From Photorhabdus luminescens subsp. luminescens (lineage in GTDB: Bacteria; Pseudomonadota; Gammaproteobacteria; Enterobacterales; Enterobacteriaceae), in NCBI RefSeq assembly GCF_001083805.1, contig NZ_JXSK01000008.1, positions 1 through 64,000 of the forward strand: a stretch of DNA of 64,000 nt, read 5' to 3'. The notes under the pieces were generated by a model. That model saw nothing but the letters and a program-made list of their open reading frames with translations, made no database searches and was not told where the DNA came from. This document shows, in pieces, positions 37,153 through 48,075 of the stretch. Numbering within the stretch: position 1 is the stretch's first letter; each line of letters begins with the position of its first letter. A program made the position numbers and the translations under genes.

Positions 37153-40100
37153 ATGAAAAGAATGCTAATCAACGCAACTCAGCAAGAAGAGTTGCGTGTT
37201 GCTCTGGTTGACGGGCAACGTCTTTATGATTTGGATATCGAAAGCCCAGGACACGAGCAAAAAAAAGCAAATATCTACAAAGGTAAAATCACCCGAATTG
37301 AACCTAGTTTGGAAGCCGCTTTTGTTGACTATGGTTCTGAACGGCATGGTTTCCTTCCTATTAAAGAAATAGCTCGCGAATACTTCCCCAATAACTACCA
37401 CCCTCATGGTCGCCCTAATATCAAAGATGTTCTCAGGGAAGGCCAAGAAGTTATCGTTCAAGTCGATAAAGAAGAACGTGGTAATAAAGGGGCTGCCTTG
37501 ACCACTTTTATCAGCCTGGCGGGCAGTTATCTGGTATTAATGCCGAATAACCCTCGAGCTGGCGGTATTTCCCGTCGTATCGAAGGAGATGACCGCACAG
37601 AACTGAAAGAAGCGTTGGCATCGCTAGAAGTGCCGGAAGGAATGGGATTGATCGTCCGCACTGCGGGCGTCGGTAAATCCGCAGAAGCACTACAATGGGA
37701 TTTATCATTCCGCCTTAAACACTGGGAGGCGATCAAAAAAGCCGCCGAAAACCGCTCTGCGCCATTCTTAATCCATCAAGAAAGTAATGTTATCGTCCGT
37801 GCTTTCCGCGACTATTTGCGCCCAGATATCGGTGAAATTTTAATCGACAATCCCAAAGTTCTCGATCTAGCTCGGCAGCATATCACCGCGCTTGGCCGCC
37901 CGGATTTCACCAGTAAAATTAAACTGTATAGTGGTGAAGTTCCCCTGTTCAGCCATTATCAGATTGAATCACAGATTGAATCTGCATTTCAGCGTGAAGT
38001 TCGCCTGCCATCAGGCGGCGCTGTAGTTATTGATACTACCGAAGCATTAACCGCGATCGATATTAACTCTTCCCGTGCAACACGCGGAGGGGATATCGAA
38101 GAAACAGCTTTTAATACCAACCTTGAAGCAGCGGATGAAATTGCCCGTCAGTTACGCCTGCGAGACCTTGGTGGTTTGATTGTTATCGATTTTATCGATA
38201 TGACGCCAGTACGCCATCAGCGTGAAGTGGAAAACCGCCTACGCGATGCTGTTCGCCAGGATCGCGCTCGTATTCAAATTGGCCGTATTTCCCGCTTTGG
38301 CCTACTGGAAATGTCCCGTCAGCGCCTGAGCCCATCGCTAGGTGAATCTAGCCACCACGTTTGCCCGCGTTGTAGCGGTACAGGAACTATTCGTGATAAC
38401 GAATCCCTGTCGCTATCCATTTTACGTCTGATTGAAGAAGAGGCGCTGAAAGAGAACACACATCAGGTACATGCTATTGTTCCAGTACAAATCGCTTCAT
38501 ATCTACTAAACGAAAAACGCCAGGCAGTCAGTGCAATTGAGCGCCGTCAAGGCGATGTCGGCGTGGTGATCGTGCCTAACGATCAAATGCAGACGCCTCA
38601 CTTCTCTGTTCTACGCGTACGTAAGGGTGAGGAAGTTTCTACGCTGAGTTACCTGCTTCCTCAATTTCATGAAACTGGAACGACAAGTCCTCAAGAAGAT
38701 GTCCAACCTGAACGTAAGCGTCCTGAGCAGCCCGCTATTTCTGCCTTTGCTTTGCCAACCGATACGCCAGCACAGCAACCATCACATAAAGCAAAAGAGA
38801 AAAAGCCTAACCGCCCTGCTCAGACTATAACGGAACAACCTAGTCTCTTACGCCGCTTCTTGACTGCTTTGAAAAAAATGTTCAGCGCAGAAGAAGAAAA
38901 ACCGGCACAGAAAAAAGAGAACAAATTATCCGGTCATGATAACCGTCGCTCTTCTGAACGACGCAACCAACGTCGCCAAAATTCACGTAAAGATCGTGAT
39001 GATAATAATCTGCGTGATGAACAACGTAATAACCGTGATCGTGACGAACAACGGAAAAATCGTAATACTCAACAGAAAAATGGCTCTCAAGATAACAACG
39101 TGACGATAGATACTGCTGCTCGTGAAGCCCAACAGCAGCAACGTCGCGAGCAACGTGCAGAACGTCAACGCCGTCGTCAGGAAGAAAAGCGTCAGCAGCA
39201 ACTTGAAACCCAAAAGCCAGAAATCGTTGAAAATGAGGTTGAAGAGCGTCTGCCAGTTGTACCACGTCGTCAACGTCGTCAGCTTGAACAAAAAATTCGC
39301 ATCATAGATGAGGTAAAAGAAGTTACAACGGTCGCTTCACTGCCAGTCCCTGTTGTTACAGAAGAGCAATTACCAGCACCTGTTGGAATACCTGTAGAAA
39401 CAATTCAACCACAACAATTGGCTGAAAATAAAGAGCAACAAGATAATGTTATGCCACGCCGCTCTCGTCGTTCACCTCGTCATTTGCGTGTTAGTGGTCA
39501 ACGCCGCCGTCGTTACCGCGATGAAAGAAATCTACTTCAATCACCGATGCCATTATCTATGGCTGTCGCATCACCCGAAATGGCTTCCGGTAAAGTTTGG
39601 GTTCGCTATCCCGTGGTTCCGATTTCCATAGAAATTCCTGAGGAGATTTCCATGATCGAACAGCAAGAACAGCAAAATGAGGTATTGCCAGCAATAGCAG
39701 CAGAAACAGTACCTGCAATTACCGTTGTTGCAGAATCTGAACAAACCATCACTGAATCTCCTAGGGTAACGGAAACGCTGGAAGTTCACCAAGACGGAAT
39801 TAAACCTGAAACAGGCATTACAGAACAAAATGACATTGTTCTACAGCAAACTGAATCAGTGCAGGAAGAGCCGTCAGTTATTGAACTTGTTGCAATAACG
39901 CCGATTGCCCCTGAATTTGAACAGCAACCTGAAACAGACATTGTTGTTCCTGAAGAAATTGCAGTAGTGATGATTGTTGAAGAGAGTAAAGATGAAATGG
40001 CCCAAAAACAACCTGTTGCTATTATAGCCAAAGCTCATCATGCTTATGCGCCGATGACCAAAGCGCCAGCCCCTGAGATGATTGAGAAGCCGATTATTAT

Positions 40101-40212
40101 CAGCGAATGGCAACGGCCTTTTTCTCATTTTGAAGGGAAAGGAGGAGCTGGGGGCCATTCAGCCACGAATGCGGCTACTTCACCAATGGCTAAACCGCAA
40201 GCCTTCAAATAA
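37153..40212 (+). CDS. rne: Ribonuclease E, degradosome scaffold
   Basis: A 1019-residue endoribonuclease. The N-terminal catalytic half has an S1 domain ([24 protein letters not shown], residues 37-60), the DNase I-like site with [14 protein letters not shown] and [13 protein letters not shown] (equivalents of Asp303 and Asp346), and the Zn-link CPRCSGTG near residue 404. The C-terminal half is low-complexity: an amphipathic membrane-targeting segment [14 protein letters not shown] near residue 566, an Arg-rich RNA-binding region (about 600-690 and 760-790), acidic/Gln-rich stretches, and a terminal [13 protein letters not shown], the PNPase-binding site. Slightly shorter than E. coli (1061). 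Confidence 0.97.
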   Translation: MKRMLINATQQEELRVALVDGQRLYDLDIESPGHEQKKANIYKGKITRIEPSLEAAFVDYGSERHGFLPIKEIAREYFPNNYHPHGRPNIKDVLREGQEVIVQVDKEERGNKGAALTTFISLAGSYLVLMPNNPRAGGISRRIEGDDRTELKEALASLEVPEGMGLIVRTAGVGKSAEALQWDLSFRLKHWEAIKKAAENRSAPFLIHQESNVIVRAFRDYLRPDIGEILIDNPKVLDLARQHITALGRPDFTSKIKLYSGEVPLFSHYQIESQIESAFQREVRLPSGGAVVIDTTEALTAIDINSSRATRGGDIEETAFNTNLEAADEIARQLRLRDLGGLIVIDFIDMTPVRHQREVENRLRDAVRQDRARIQIGRISRFGLLEMSRQRLSPSLGESSHHVCPRCSGTGTIRDNESLSLSILRLIEEEALKENTHQVHAIVPVQIASYLLNEKRQAVSAIERRQGDVGVVIVPNDQMQTPHFSVLRVRKGEEVSTLSYLLPQFHETGTTSPQEDVQPERKRPEQPAISAFALPTDTPAQQPSHKAKEKKPNRPAQTITEQPSLLRRFLTALKKMFSAEEEKPAQKKENKLSGHDNRRSSERRNQRRQNSRKDRDDNNLRDEQRNNRDRDEQRKNRNTQQKNGSQDNNVTIDTAAREAQQQQRREQRAERQRRRQEEKRQQQLETQKPEIVENEVEERLPVVPRRQRRQLEQKIRIIDEVKEVTTVASLPVPVVTEEQLPAPVGIPVETIQPQQLAENKEQQDNVMPRRSRRSPRHLRVSGQRRRRYRDERNLLQSPMPLSMAVASPEMASGKVWVRYPVVPISIEIPEEISMIEQQEQQNEVLPAIAAETVPAITVVAESEQTITESPRVTETLEVHQDGIKPETGITEQNDIVLQQTESVQEEPSVIELVAITPIAPEFEQQPETDIVVPEEIAVVMIVEESKDEMAQKQPVAIIAKAHHAYAPMTKAPAPEMIEKPIIISEWQRPFSHFEGKGGAGGHSATNAATSPMAKPQAFK

Positions 40213-40235
40213 ATAACATTGTTTAATATTAGCAG

Positions 40236-40265
40236 AATGGCTCTTTTTGGGGAGCCATTTTTTTT
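40236..40265 (+). terminator. rne terminator
   Basis: Stem AATGGCTC/GAGCCATT (40236-40243 / 40252-40259) running into a T-run of eight or more bases. Confidence 0.92.
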
Positions 40266-40371
40266 GCTACTAACCCCACAAAAATGCTTACCATTAATTC
40301 TATTCTACCTATATAAGGGGTAGTTTAAACGGCTATCACTGTTACTCTGTTCAATTAATTATCATTCGATC

Positions 40372-40498
40372 TATACCCTATGGATTTCAAGATGCATCGC
40401 GACGGCAAGGGAGTGAATCCCCGGGAGCATAGATAACTATGTGACCGGGGTGAGCGAGTGCAGCCAACAAAGAGGCAACTTGAAAGATAACGGGTATA
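40372..40498 (+). repeat. ERIC element, copy 2
   Basis: A 127-bp element from TATACCC to GGGTATA with internal GAGTGAATCCCCGGGAGC and GTGACCGGGGTGAGCGAG, both ERIC hallmarks. It is inverted relative to copies 1 and 3 and ends 23 bp before the downstream gene's start, so it lies in that gene's promoter or 5' leader. Confidence 0.94.
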
Positions 40499-40521
40499 TT
40501 ATTTAACCAGGAGAATAGTCT

Positions 40522-41154
40522 ATGAAACCGTGGCTTATTTTTGGTGCAGGTAGCGGCGTTGGACGTCATCTCGCGACTGTCGCACTGCAACAAAAACGTC
40601 CCGTAATTGCGCTTATCCGTAATCCTGAGCAAGCTACTGAGCTTAGTGCTTTAGGTGTCAAAGTGATACAAGGTGATGCCTGTAATGCTGAAGATGTTGA
40701 AAAAGCAGTACAACATGTAAGCTCAGAAGCAATCGTCTTTTCTACTATTGGTGGAATTGATTCAGATCTCCCTGGCAATATGACTATAATTGATACTATT
40801 GAGAAAACTGGAATAACACGTATGTTACTCGTTACCTCAATAGGCTGTGGCGAAGGCTGGAAAAACCTGTCACCCAGAGCTAAATCACTGTTTGGCCAAT
40901 CTGTCAGGCGTAAATCAATGGCAGAAAGCTACCTTCAGACAAGTTCTTTGAATTATACGATTATTCGCCCAGGTGGATTAACAGATAAACCGGGAACAGG
41001 CCATTGCCAAAGATATCAGCATGAAATTCATGGGGCAGTTAGTCGTCAAGATGTTGCACATCAACTGGCAACTATGGCAGAAGAAGAATCTTCATATCAG
41101 CAGATTTATACCTTAGTTGATCCAGAGCTTAAGCCTGATTGGGTTACTGCGTAG
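40522..41154 (+). CDS. NAD(P)-binding atypical short-chain dehydrogenase (NmrA/SDR_a5-like)
   Basis: A 210-residue single Rossmann domain: FGAGSGVGRHLATVAL at residues 6-21 (glycine-rich nucleotide-binding motif), ALIRNPEQ, QGDACNAEDVEKAV near 49-62, VTSIGCG near 98 and YTIIRPGGLTDKPGTGH near 145. Typical of small atypical SDRs with no defined substrate. ATG 40522 follows CCAGGAG. Convergent with tmaR through a shared terminator. The true reaction cannot be told from sequence. Confidence 0.78.
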   Translation: MKPWLIFGAGSGVGRHLATVALQQKRPVIALIRNPEQATELSALGVKVIQGDACNAEDVEKAVQHVSSEAIVFSTIGGIDSDLPGNMTIIDTIEKTGITRMLLVTSIGCGEGWKNLSPRAKSLFGQSVRRKSMAESYLQTSSLNYTIIRPGGLTDKPGTGHCQRYQHEIHGAVSRQDVAHQLATMAEEESSYQQIYTLVDPELKPDWVTA

Positions 41155-41163
41155 TCGGTAAAA

Positions 41164-41189
41164 ATAACCACGCATTTATGCGTGGTTAT
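41164..41189. terminator. Bidirectional terminator between SDR gene and tmaR
   Basis: Perfect 11-bp stem ATAACCACGCA/TGCGTGGTTAT with four-base loop, between convergent genes. Confidence 0.85.
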
Positions 41190-41198
41190 CGAATGATG

Positions 41199-41522
41199 CT
41201 ATTTGAGTTCACCCATTGCTTTAAGCTTTTTAGACAATTCACGACGCTCTTTAGAAAGATCCGCATTTTTAATTATGTGATCATCTATACGATCTTCATA
41301 ATCACTTCTCATATTCATAATGATGCTCTGAATATCCTCAATTGACATACCGGGCTTGATGTATTCGCTCAAGTTATCAAGTAATAAAACACGTTTCTGG
41401 TTATCACGTATTTTCTTTTCATTGTCTGCGATTTCGCGCTGTAACTTATTCTTACGACGAAACATACGTACAAACTCCAGCACATTGTGGAATGACGGCT
41501 TATTTACGTTGTCCATTTTCAT
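41199..41522 (-). CDS. tmaR: PTS polar-localisation regulator TmaR (YeeX, DUF496)
   Basis: A 107-residue coiled-coil protein nearly identical to E. coli YeeX/TmaR through [45 protein letters not shown] and the C-terminal [18 protein letters not shown]. TmaR forms polar clusters that sequester and control PTS enzyme I. ATG 41522 or 41516 may be used. As in E. coli, it lies in the neighbourhood of sbcB. Confidence 0.95.
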   Translation of the reverse strand: MKMDNVNKPSFHNVLEFVRMFRRKNKLQREIADNEKKIRDNQKRVLLLDNLSEYIKPGMSIEDIQSIIMNMRSDYEDRIDDHIIKNADLSKERRELSKKLKAMGELK

Positions 41523-42314
41523 ACCTTTCTTAACTCAAACGTACAGATTATCCAATTGGATTACACAATACAGCCTAAAGCCATTAATAGACAAGTCAGT
41601 TTCCGTTCTTTATTGATTTTAATTGATTACGTAAACCTGTTAGCTTACTGATGAAGAGTTCAGCATATTGCTTTAATCGAAAACAACTGGCTAACATCTG
41701 GTTAATATAGGTGAATAATGCAGCGCCAACCTTTCACTGATATACCCTTCATCTTTCAATCTGTTGCTTTGTTGGCTGCTTTCACTCACCCCAGTCACAT
41801 AGTTATCTATGCTCCTGGGGATTCGTTCACTTGCCGCCGCGCTGCGGCTCGAAATCTATTAGGTATAATAAATTTTTCGAAACATAATCTTATATATTTT
41901 TATGTAATAATTATTCCGTTGCTATCTCATAGAAATGAAAAAATTATAAAACCATTTCAGATTATTTAGGAATAAAATTATTAATCCAGCCGTTAAAAAA
42001 CAAGTTAAATAAAGGCAATTGATTGCATGGAATATTATTAAAATTTCAAATAATAAGCATCCTCCATAGGATTCTATACTCTTTGAATTTTCGCAAATAA
42101 TTTTATCTTACAGTTTCTCACAAAATGGTATTTTTATGAAATCATTTCGAATTGAAATTTATATAAAATTAAAATTGTTCATTAGTTTATTATTTAAATA
42201 TCTTACAAAAACCACTATATTTGTGATATTCGTCTTAATAATAAAATAAAAAGTTCCTTATTGCTTAAACATAATTAAAATTGACGAAAAACATAATGAT
42301 GACTAGGTTAGGTG
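41523..42314. other. AT-rich intergenic region with ERIC copy 3
   Basis: Nearly 800 bases with no supported gene. The ERIC element is at 41741-41867. From 41870 on the sequence is strongly AT-rich with many stops in all frames. In E. coli, yeeA, sbmC and dacD separate yeeX from sbcB; no trace of them is recognised here. Confidence 0.55.
41741..41867 (-). repeat. ERIC element, copy 3 (most divergent)
   Basis: A 127-bp element from TATACCC to AGGTATA, containing TTCACTCACCCCAGTCACAT and GCTCCTGGGGATTCG. It has more substitutions than copies 1 and 2 (for example AATCTATTAGG at its end) but keeps the exact length. Confidence 0.9.
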
Positions 42315-42545
42315 ATGAAAAAAATTCCTTTTGATTTGGATGGTTACGAAATCTCTTTTGGCCATGCACGTAGAACAAGAATTCCCATTATCAGAATAAC
42401 CCACCCCAAAAATGGGATTTCTATTAAACCATTTTATAGTGTCAATAGAATAAATTTACTTGAAAGAATCCAATATGAAACTGGTTTAAGTGATCAATAT
42501 ATTGAATCTATTAATGAGCATTTTCAAGAGATTAATTATCCATAA
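42315..42545 (+). CDS. Small protein of unknown function
   Basis: A 76-residue ORF from ATG 42315 (in-frame GTG just before) with AGGTTAGGT upstream. The sequence (KKIPFDLDGYEISFGHARR, PIIRITHPKNGISIKPFY, then a helical Glu/Gln-rich C-terminus) has varied composition and looks like a real protein, with no signal peptide or membrane segment. I do not recognise the family. It stands alone in AT-rich DNA, so acquired or lineage-specific. Confidence 0.5.
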   Translation: MKKIPFDLDGYEISFGHARRTRIPIIRITHPKNGISIKPFYSVNRINLLERIQYETGLSDQYIESINEHFQEINYP

Positions 42546-43208
42546 TAAGACTAAACATATTTAGGAAACTATATTCTAATTATTATATGCTTTGTTTTCA
42601 TATAAAATTTATTAAACAATTTACCAGAAAACTAGTAAAAGGAGTTTATAGATTTCCTATAATACTATTGATAACAGGAAATCTCTCCTTGAAAAATATA
42701 ATTATTAGTCAACTTTCCCTAGGGAAAGAATAACTCCTACGTTTACTAATGATAATCTATTTGAATTATGCGCATCACGATTTTATCAAGATAATTATGA
42801 TCTTCATCGTCATTTATCTAATCCTTTAGTGAACTCATCAAATATTTCATTAAATAAACCTCAATGTTGCATATTTTGACCGTCAACCTTTAAATAAATT
42901 AAATTTGACATATTCACACTATTAATATTTTCGACATCTCACCTACATTATTGAAGTAAATATATCAACGTAATCAAGGATAAATGGCCTTAAAACGTAC
43001 AATTTTTTATTCCTCCCCCAAAATGTTAATAATTGGCTTCCAATCGTAGAACAGAAAGCAGAAAAACAGGTATACAATATTGATTGCAATTACCTAGATT
43101 CTCTAAGATAGTAAGCAACAATTGTCTGTATTTTATGACAAAAATGTCATCCATTCTTTGAAAAAACAGAAGAAACAAACAATTAACATCATTGGACATT
43201 GAACAACA
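42546..43208. other. AT-rich region upstream of sbcB, possible gene remnant
   Basis: About 660 bases. A frame without a start codon, roughly 42706-42879, reads ITPTFTNDNLFELCASR, then DNYDLHRHLSNPLVN, and looks protein-like, but it has no ATG or ribosome site; it may be a gene fragment. The rest has no supported feature apart from the sbcB upstream region. Confidence 0.4.
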
Positions 43209-44639
43209 GTGAAAAATAGCAGCGAACAACCCACTTTCTACATCCACGACTACGAAACTTTTGGTCAACATCCGGCCTTAGACAGACCAGCTCAGTTTGC
43301 TGGTGTTCGTACTGACATGGATTTCAATATTATTGAAGCGCCATTAGTTATTTACTGTTCACCTGCTGATGATTATCTCCCACAACCAGAAGCTGTCATG
43401 ATTACCGGCATTACGCCTCAAATTGCATTAGAAAAAGGGATTAATGAAGCGGAGTTTGCCCGCCAGATTCATAATGTATTCAGCGTACCGAACAGTTGTA
43501 TCCTCGGTTATAACAATATTCGGTTTGATGATGAAGTCAGCCGGAATATCTTTTACCGCAATTTTTATGATCCATACGCTTATAGTTGGCAAAAAGGCAA
43601 TTCCCGTTGGGATTTGCTTGATGTATTACGTGCCTGTTATGCCTTGCGCCCCGAAGGTATTGTCTGGCCAGAGAATGACGATGGTCTGCCAAGCTTTAAA
43701 CTAGAACATCTGACCAAGGCAAATGGTGTTGAACATTCACATGCTCACGATGCTATGTCTGATGTCTACGCCACAATTGCAATGGCAAAACTACTTAAAG
43801 AAGTACAGCCAAGGATGTTCAATTATTTCTTTCAGTTAAGAAATAAGCAGAAAATTAGCGCCCTCATTGATATCCCTCAAATGAAACCACTGGTTCATGT
43901 TTCCGGGATGTTTGGCGCTGCTCGCAGCAACCTTAGTTTGGTTGCGCCTCTTGCCTGGCATCCAGTAAACCGGAATGCTGTTATTATGTGTGATTTAGCT
44001 GGAGATATTTCACCATTACTGGAATTGGATGCAGATACGTTGCGTGAACGCCTATATACCCGCCATGATGAATTGCAGTCAGATCAACCACCAGTCCCGA
44101 TAAAACTAGTTCATATTAATAAGTGCCCGATAATCGCTCCCGATAACACTTTACGAACAGAAGATGCTGAACGTATTGGATTGGATCGTGATCATTGCGA
44201 AAAAAATCTGGCTATTCTACGGAATAATCCTCAAATTAGAGAAAAAGCTGTAGAATTGTTTGCAGAAGCCGAACCTTTCCCTGAATCCGATAATGTTGAC
44301 GCTAAGCTATATAATGGCTTTTTTAGTGATGCCGATAAAGCAGCAATGAATATTATTCGCGAGACGCTGCCTCAAAATTTACCTGCACTCGATCTGACTT
44401 TTCAGGACCCACGGATTAAAACGCTGTTATTCCGCTATCGTGCCAGAAACTACCCTGCTACTCTAACTTACGATGAACAACAACGCTGGTTACGTCATCG
44501 TCAAGATGTATTAACTCAAGATCAGCTCAATGAATATTTCTTTATAATTGAACAACTCTTTACTGAATATCAAGGCAACGAAGAAAAATGTCGTCAGCTT
44601 AAAGCACTCATGGAGTATGCCGTGCAACTGGCTGGATAA
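43209..44639 (+). CDS. sbcB: Exodeoxyribonuclease I
   Basis: A 476-residue 3'-5' single-strand DNA exonuclease of the DEDDh class. Motifs: IHDYETFGQHPALDRPAQF (Asp/Glu), LGYNNIRFDDEVSRN near residue 100, and HDAMSDVYATIAMA near 181; the SH3-like and helical domains follow (KPLVHVSGMFGA, NAVIMCDLAGDISPLLELD). The start is GTG at 43209. Close to E. coli ExoI in length (475). A hairpin terminator follows. Confidence 0.96.
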   Translation: MKNSSEQPTFYIHDYETFGQHPALDRPAQFAGVRTDMDFNIIEAPLVIYCSPADDYLPQPEAVMITGITPQIALEKGINEAEFARQIHNVFSVPNSCILGYNNIRFDDEVSRNIFYRNFYDPYAYSWQKGNSRWDLLDVLRACYALRPEGIVWPENDDGLPSFKLEHLTKANGVEHSHAHDAMSDVYATIAMAKLLKEVQPRMFNYFFQLRNKQKISALIDIPQMKPLVHVSGMFGAARSNLSLVAPLAWHPVNRNAVIMCDLAGDISPLLELDADTLRERLYTRHDELQSDQPPVPIKLVHINKCPIIAPDNTLRTEDAERIGLDRDHCEKNLAILRNNPQIREKAVELFAEAEPFPESDNVDAKLYNGFFSDADKAAMNIIRETLPQNLPALDLTFQDPRIKTLLFRYRARNYPATLTYDEQQRWLRHRQDVLTQDQLNEYFFIIEQLFTEYQGNEEKCRQLKALMEYAVQLAG

Positions 44640-44667
44640 TTAAACGGGTGGTGAATAAATATAAAAC

Positions 44668-44697
44668 GGCGAGTCATATATACTCGCCTTTCTTTCT
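44668..44697 (+). terminator. sbcB terminator
   Basis: Stem GGCGAGT/ACTCGCC followed by TTTCTTTC. Confidence 0.82.
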
Positions 44698-44781
44698 GAC
44701 ACGATAACTCTCTCATCAATCTCTACAGATTTAAACTTTCTTAGTACCAGCATGGCGTTGTAACTACTGAGAATATTGACA

Positions 44782-46497
44782 TTAAGATCCATTGCCCCAA
44801 TTTTTCAACTTGGATGTTTTCCCAATTCCTGGATTGAGAGTGTTAGTGGGATCAGTCATCCGATAAAAAGCCTTAAGTTGAGGCTTAGCCTGATATAGAT
44901 GACCTACATTATGCTCTGCGGGATATTCCGCTCCTCTCTTATCAAGCAGTTCTATCATCTTTTCCTTCAATGCATGTACATCCACCCCTTTTTTAACAAT
45001 GTAATCCTGATGGAACACATAGCACATAAAGTGCCCACAATAAAGTTTATGTACCAGTACATCATCAAACTCTGGGGGTAATTGTTCAAACCATTCACGA
45101 TCATTACGGCGCAGAGCAATATCAAGCGAAAGGATATTCTCTACTTTGTTGCTATGCACCGCTTGATAACGGATCGCTGAGCCACCAGCGGAAAAACGAT
45201 GCAAGAACGCTTTAGCACCTTCCTCTGGCGTACAAGCAAAGAAATCCCCTTCTGCCCGGCTAAAATATTCTTCCAACCAACTTCTGGCCTCTTCAACCCC
45301 ATCACCAGACATCTTTAATATCAAATGGTGCTCAAAACGATTACGATATTCTTTCAAACGTTTAGGCAAGTGAGAAGGCAGTAAGCGACTTAATCCCTGC
45401 ATAATGCGATCCATAAGATTAGAAGGTAAAAATGGAACCCGGTTGAAAATAGCATCCATTCTCCCTTTTAAAGTAAAATAAGCCGGCATTTTATCGGTAC
45501 CAAGCTTATCAATCATGATGAAAGTATCTTTACCGTAAGTTTCCGCAATATCAAAAATATCCCGGTGCATATATTCACCCGCCACCGGTAAATTATGAAA
45601 ATTTGCTAATATATGACGACGCAATTCCGTCAATACGCCAGTTTGGTTGGTACCGATATAAAATACTTGAGACAAAGGTTCTGCCGGGAAAGTATCGAGC
45701 CGGACCGCAAACACAACCAGCTTACCTGCACAACCTGAAGCTTCAAACAAACGGCGCTCGTCAGAATTGAAGCGAGATGGAGTATCCGCATCTACGTCAC
45801 GCACTCGTTGGGCATATTCATGATCAGATGCTTTACGTTGACCCTGTTCTACATCCTGATCACTGTAACGCTGTTCTTCCAGACAAGAGAGGATCTCTTC
45901 TGGTGTTTCTCCCAAATAGATACCCAAATGATTAATCAATTCTGGCTTACCGCTCTCATTGACCCGTCCATACAATGCCATTTCGGTATAAGCTGGCCCA
46001 CGATGAACCAAAGAACCTCCTGAATTATTACAAATGCCGCCAACCACGGAAGCACCGATGCAGGAAGAACCGATAACTGAGTGAGGTTCACGTCCCAGTG
46101 GCTTGAGCGCACGTTCAAGTTGCCATAATGTACTACCTGGTAACGCAACCACTTGGTTACACTGTTTTAAGATCTGAATTTTATTCATGCGTAGCGTACT
46201 AATGATCACTATGTCACGATCGTAATCCTTGCCATTCGGAGTAGAACCCTCAGTTACTCCGGTGTTGGCCGCTTGCATTAAGATAATTTTATCTGCTTCA
46301 ACACAGGCCTTAAACACACGCCACTGTTCCACCAGCGAGCCGGGAAATACGACGGCTAAAGCGTCTCCCTGACCGGAGCGAAAGCCTTTACGATAACGTT
46401 CAGTTTTATGGGGAGCAGTCAGGATATGAGATTTACCGACAATATTGGTCAGGGTAGTAATGAATTGTTGATTTTGAGAGGTTTTTGTATCATTCAT
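44782..46497 (-). CDS. dld: Quinone-dependent D-lactate dehydrogenase
   Basis: A 571-residue FAD enzyme on the inner membrane that oxidises D-lactate to pyruvate and feeds electrons to quinone. ATG 46497 gives the same length as E. coli Dld. PCMH-type FAD domain: MQAANTGVTEGSTPNG near residue 75 and SSCIGASVVGGICNNSGGSLV near 142; the cap/membrane-binding domain contains the basic stretch HLPKRLKEYRNRFEHHL near 370; C-terminal HNVGHLYQAK and DPTNTLNPGIGKTSKLKNW. Confidence 0.96.
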   Translation of the reverse strand: MNDTKTSQNQQFITTLTNIVGKSHILTAPHKTERYRKGFRSGQGDALAVVFPGSLVEQWRVFKACVEADKIILMQAANTGVTEGSTPNGKDYDRDIVIISTLRMNKIQILKQCNQVVALPGSTLWQLERALKPLGREPHSVIGSSCIGASVVGGICNNSGGSLVHRGPAYTEMALYGRVNESGKPELINHLGIYLGETPEEILSCLEEQRYSDQDVEQGQRKASDHEYAQRVRDVDADTPSRFNSDERRLFEASGCAGKLVVFAVRLDTFPAEPLSQVFYIGTNQTGVLTELRRHILANFHNLPVAGEYMHRDIFDIAETYGKDTFIMIDKLGTDKMPAYFTLKGRMDAIFNRVPFLPSNLMDRIMQGLSRLLPSHLPKRLKEYRNRFEHHLILKMSGDGVEEARSWLEEYFSRAEGDFFACTPEEGAKAFLHRFSAGGSAIRYQAVHSNKVENILSLDIALRRNDREWFEQLPPEFDDVLVHKLYCGHFMCYVFHQDYIVKKGVDVHALKEKMIELLDKRGAEYPAEHNVGHLYQAKPQLKAFYRMTDPTNTLNPGIGKTSKLKNWGNGS

Positions 46498-46647
46498 AGT
46501 CTCTTCCTTAATAAGAATCACCTCTCAGAGCATAGATTGTTTTTCTCCGTTTTCCGTTGAAATTTTTCTTATCTGTAAGCTACCTCGCTGTTTTTTTTCT
46601 TAAGCTCCCCTTCCTTCACTATTACTGTAAATTAGCAACATAGTAAA

Positions 46648-46677
46648 AATAATGGCGCCAAATTCGGCGCCATTATT
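46648..46677 (-). terminator. plaP terminator
   Basis: Perfect 12-bp stem AATAATGGCGCC/GGCGCCATTATT with a six-base loop and T-rich sequence after it on the minus strand. Confidence 0.85.
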
Positions 46678-46692
46678 CTTTAATACTAGATA

Positions 46693-48075
46693 TTAAACCA
46701 TTTCAGAACATTGAGGCATCGGCTGACGAAAACTACGGGTCAGGAATATCATATAAATCAGACCAATTGCTCCCCAAGTTAGCCCCAATTCCATAGAACT
46801 TTGTTCCAGATTCATCCACAGCACGCTAACAGTACAAGCACCTATCACAGGTAGCACCAAGAAATTAATGGTATCTCTTAGTGTACGATTACGACGTTCA
46901 CGGATATAGAATTGAGAAATAACTGACAAGTTTACAAAGGTGAACGCTATTAATGCACCAAAGTTAATCAGAGCTGTTGCAGTCACCAGATCAAAGGTAA
47001 TAGCAGATAACGCTACAATACCTACCAGCGATACGTTGACTACCGGAGTCCGCCATTTTGGATGAACATAGCCAAATACTTTTTCAGGAAATACACCATC
47101 TCGTCCCATAACATAGAGCAGACGGGAAACCCCCGCGTGAGCCGCCATACCAGAAGCCAAAACGGTGACGCAAGAGAACACCAAGATAATGGCTTGGAAC
47201 AGAGTACCCGCTACATACAGCATAATTTCCGGCTGGGATTCATCTGGGTTCTTGAATCGAGAGACATCCGGAAAATAGAGCTGTAAGAAATAAGAAACCG
47301 CAATGAAGATAACTCCACCGATTAATACTATCAGGAAAATTGCTTTCGGAATTACCTTACCAGCATTCGGTGTCTCTTCCGACAACGAACTAATGCCATC
47401 AAACCCTAAAAATGAAAAGCACAAAATCGTGGCCCCAGTAATCATTGGGAGCAAATGGGCATCTTCAGAAATGAATGGTTTCGCACTCCATAAAGTTCCT
47501 ACGCCTTCCCCGTTGTATACACCGTGGATCAGTAAACCCACAAATACAACCATAATGGCTACCTGAACAATAACAATAGCTGTGTTGAGATTAGCAACAA
47601 CGTTAATGCCACGCAGGTTAAAAGCTGTCATCAGTAATGCAAAACCCACAACGAAGATCCACGGATCCACGCTAGGAAAAATGGCTTGAAGATAAATTTT
47701 CGCTAACAAGACATTAATCATCGGCATGAACATATAGTCCAATAGCGATGACCAACCCACCATAAAGCCAACATGCGGACTAATGGATTTTTGCGCATAA
47801 GTATATGCAGATCCGGCAGATGGGAAACGTTTTACCAATTTCCCATAGCTCAGAGCGGTAAACAGAATTGCGACCAAAGCAATAGCGTAGGATGTCGCTA
47901 CGTGACCGTCGGTCAAACCAGAAACAATGCCGAAAGTATCAAAGATGGTCATAGGTTGCAGATAAGCAAGCCCCATCATCACCACCTGCATTAAGGTCAG
48001 TGTTTTTCTGAGTTGAACACGATTGTTCGCACCAGTTTGGTTGGTGCCTAGTGGGATTGCAGTATTATGAGACAT
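46693..48075 (-). CDS. plaP: APC-family putrescine/amino-acid importer, PlaP (YeeF)-like
   Basis: A 460-residue permease with about 12 membrane segments. The opening [37 protein letters not shown] and [34 protein letters not shown] match the PlaP/PuuP branch. PlaP is a low-affinity putrescine importer linked to surface motility in E. coli and Proteus. Substrate is assigned by family likeness, not proven. It follows a long structured leader (see separate entry) and ends in a strong terminator. Confidence 0.85.
   Translation of the reverse strand: MSHNTAIPLGTNQTGANNRVQLRKTLTLMQVVMMGLAYLQPMTIFDTFGIVSGLTDGHVATSYAIALVAILFTALSYGKLVKRFPSAGSAYTYAQKSISPHVGFMVGWSSLLDYMFMPMINVLLAKIYLQAIFPSVDPWIFVVGFALLMTAFNLRGINVVANLNTAIVIVQVAIMVVFVGLLIHGVYNGEGVGTLWSAKPFISEDAHLLPMITGATILCFSFLGFDGISSLSEETPNAGKVIPKAIFLIVLIGGVIFIAVSYFLQLYFPDVSRFKNPDESQPEIMLYVAGTLFQAIILVFSCVTVLASGMAAHAGVSRLLYVMGRDGVFPEKVFGYVHPKWRTPVVNVSLVGIVALSAITFDLVTATALINFGALIAFTFVNLSVISQFYIRERRNRTLRDTINFLVLPVIGACTVSVLWMNLEQSSMELGLTWGAIGLIYMIFLTRSFRQPMPQCSEMV

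Noticed and set aside
38882-40158. Minus-strand frames opposite the 3' half of rne
   Set aside because: Low-complexity antisense of the Gln/Glu/Arg-rich RNase E tail, with no start signals.
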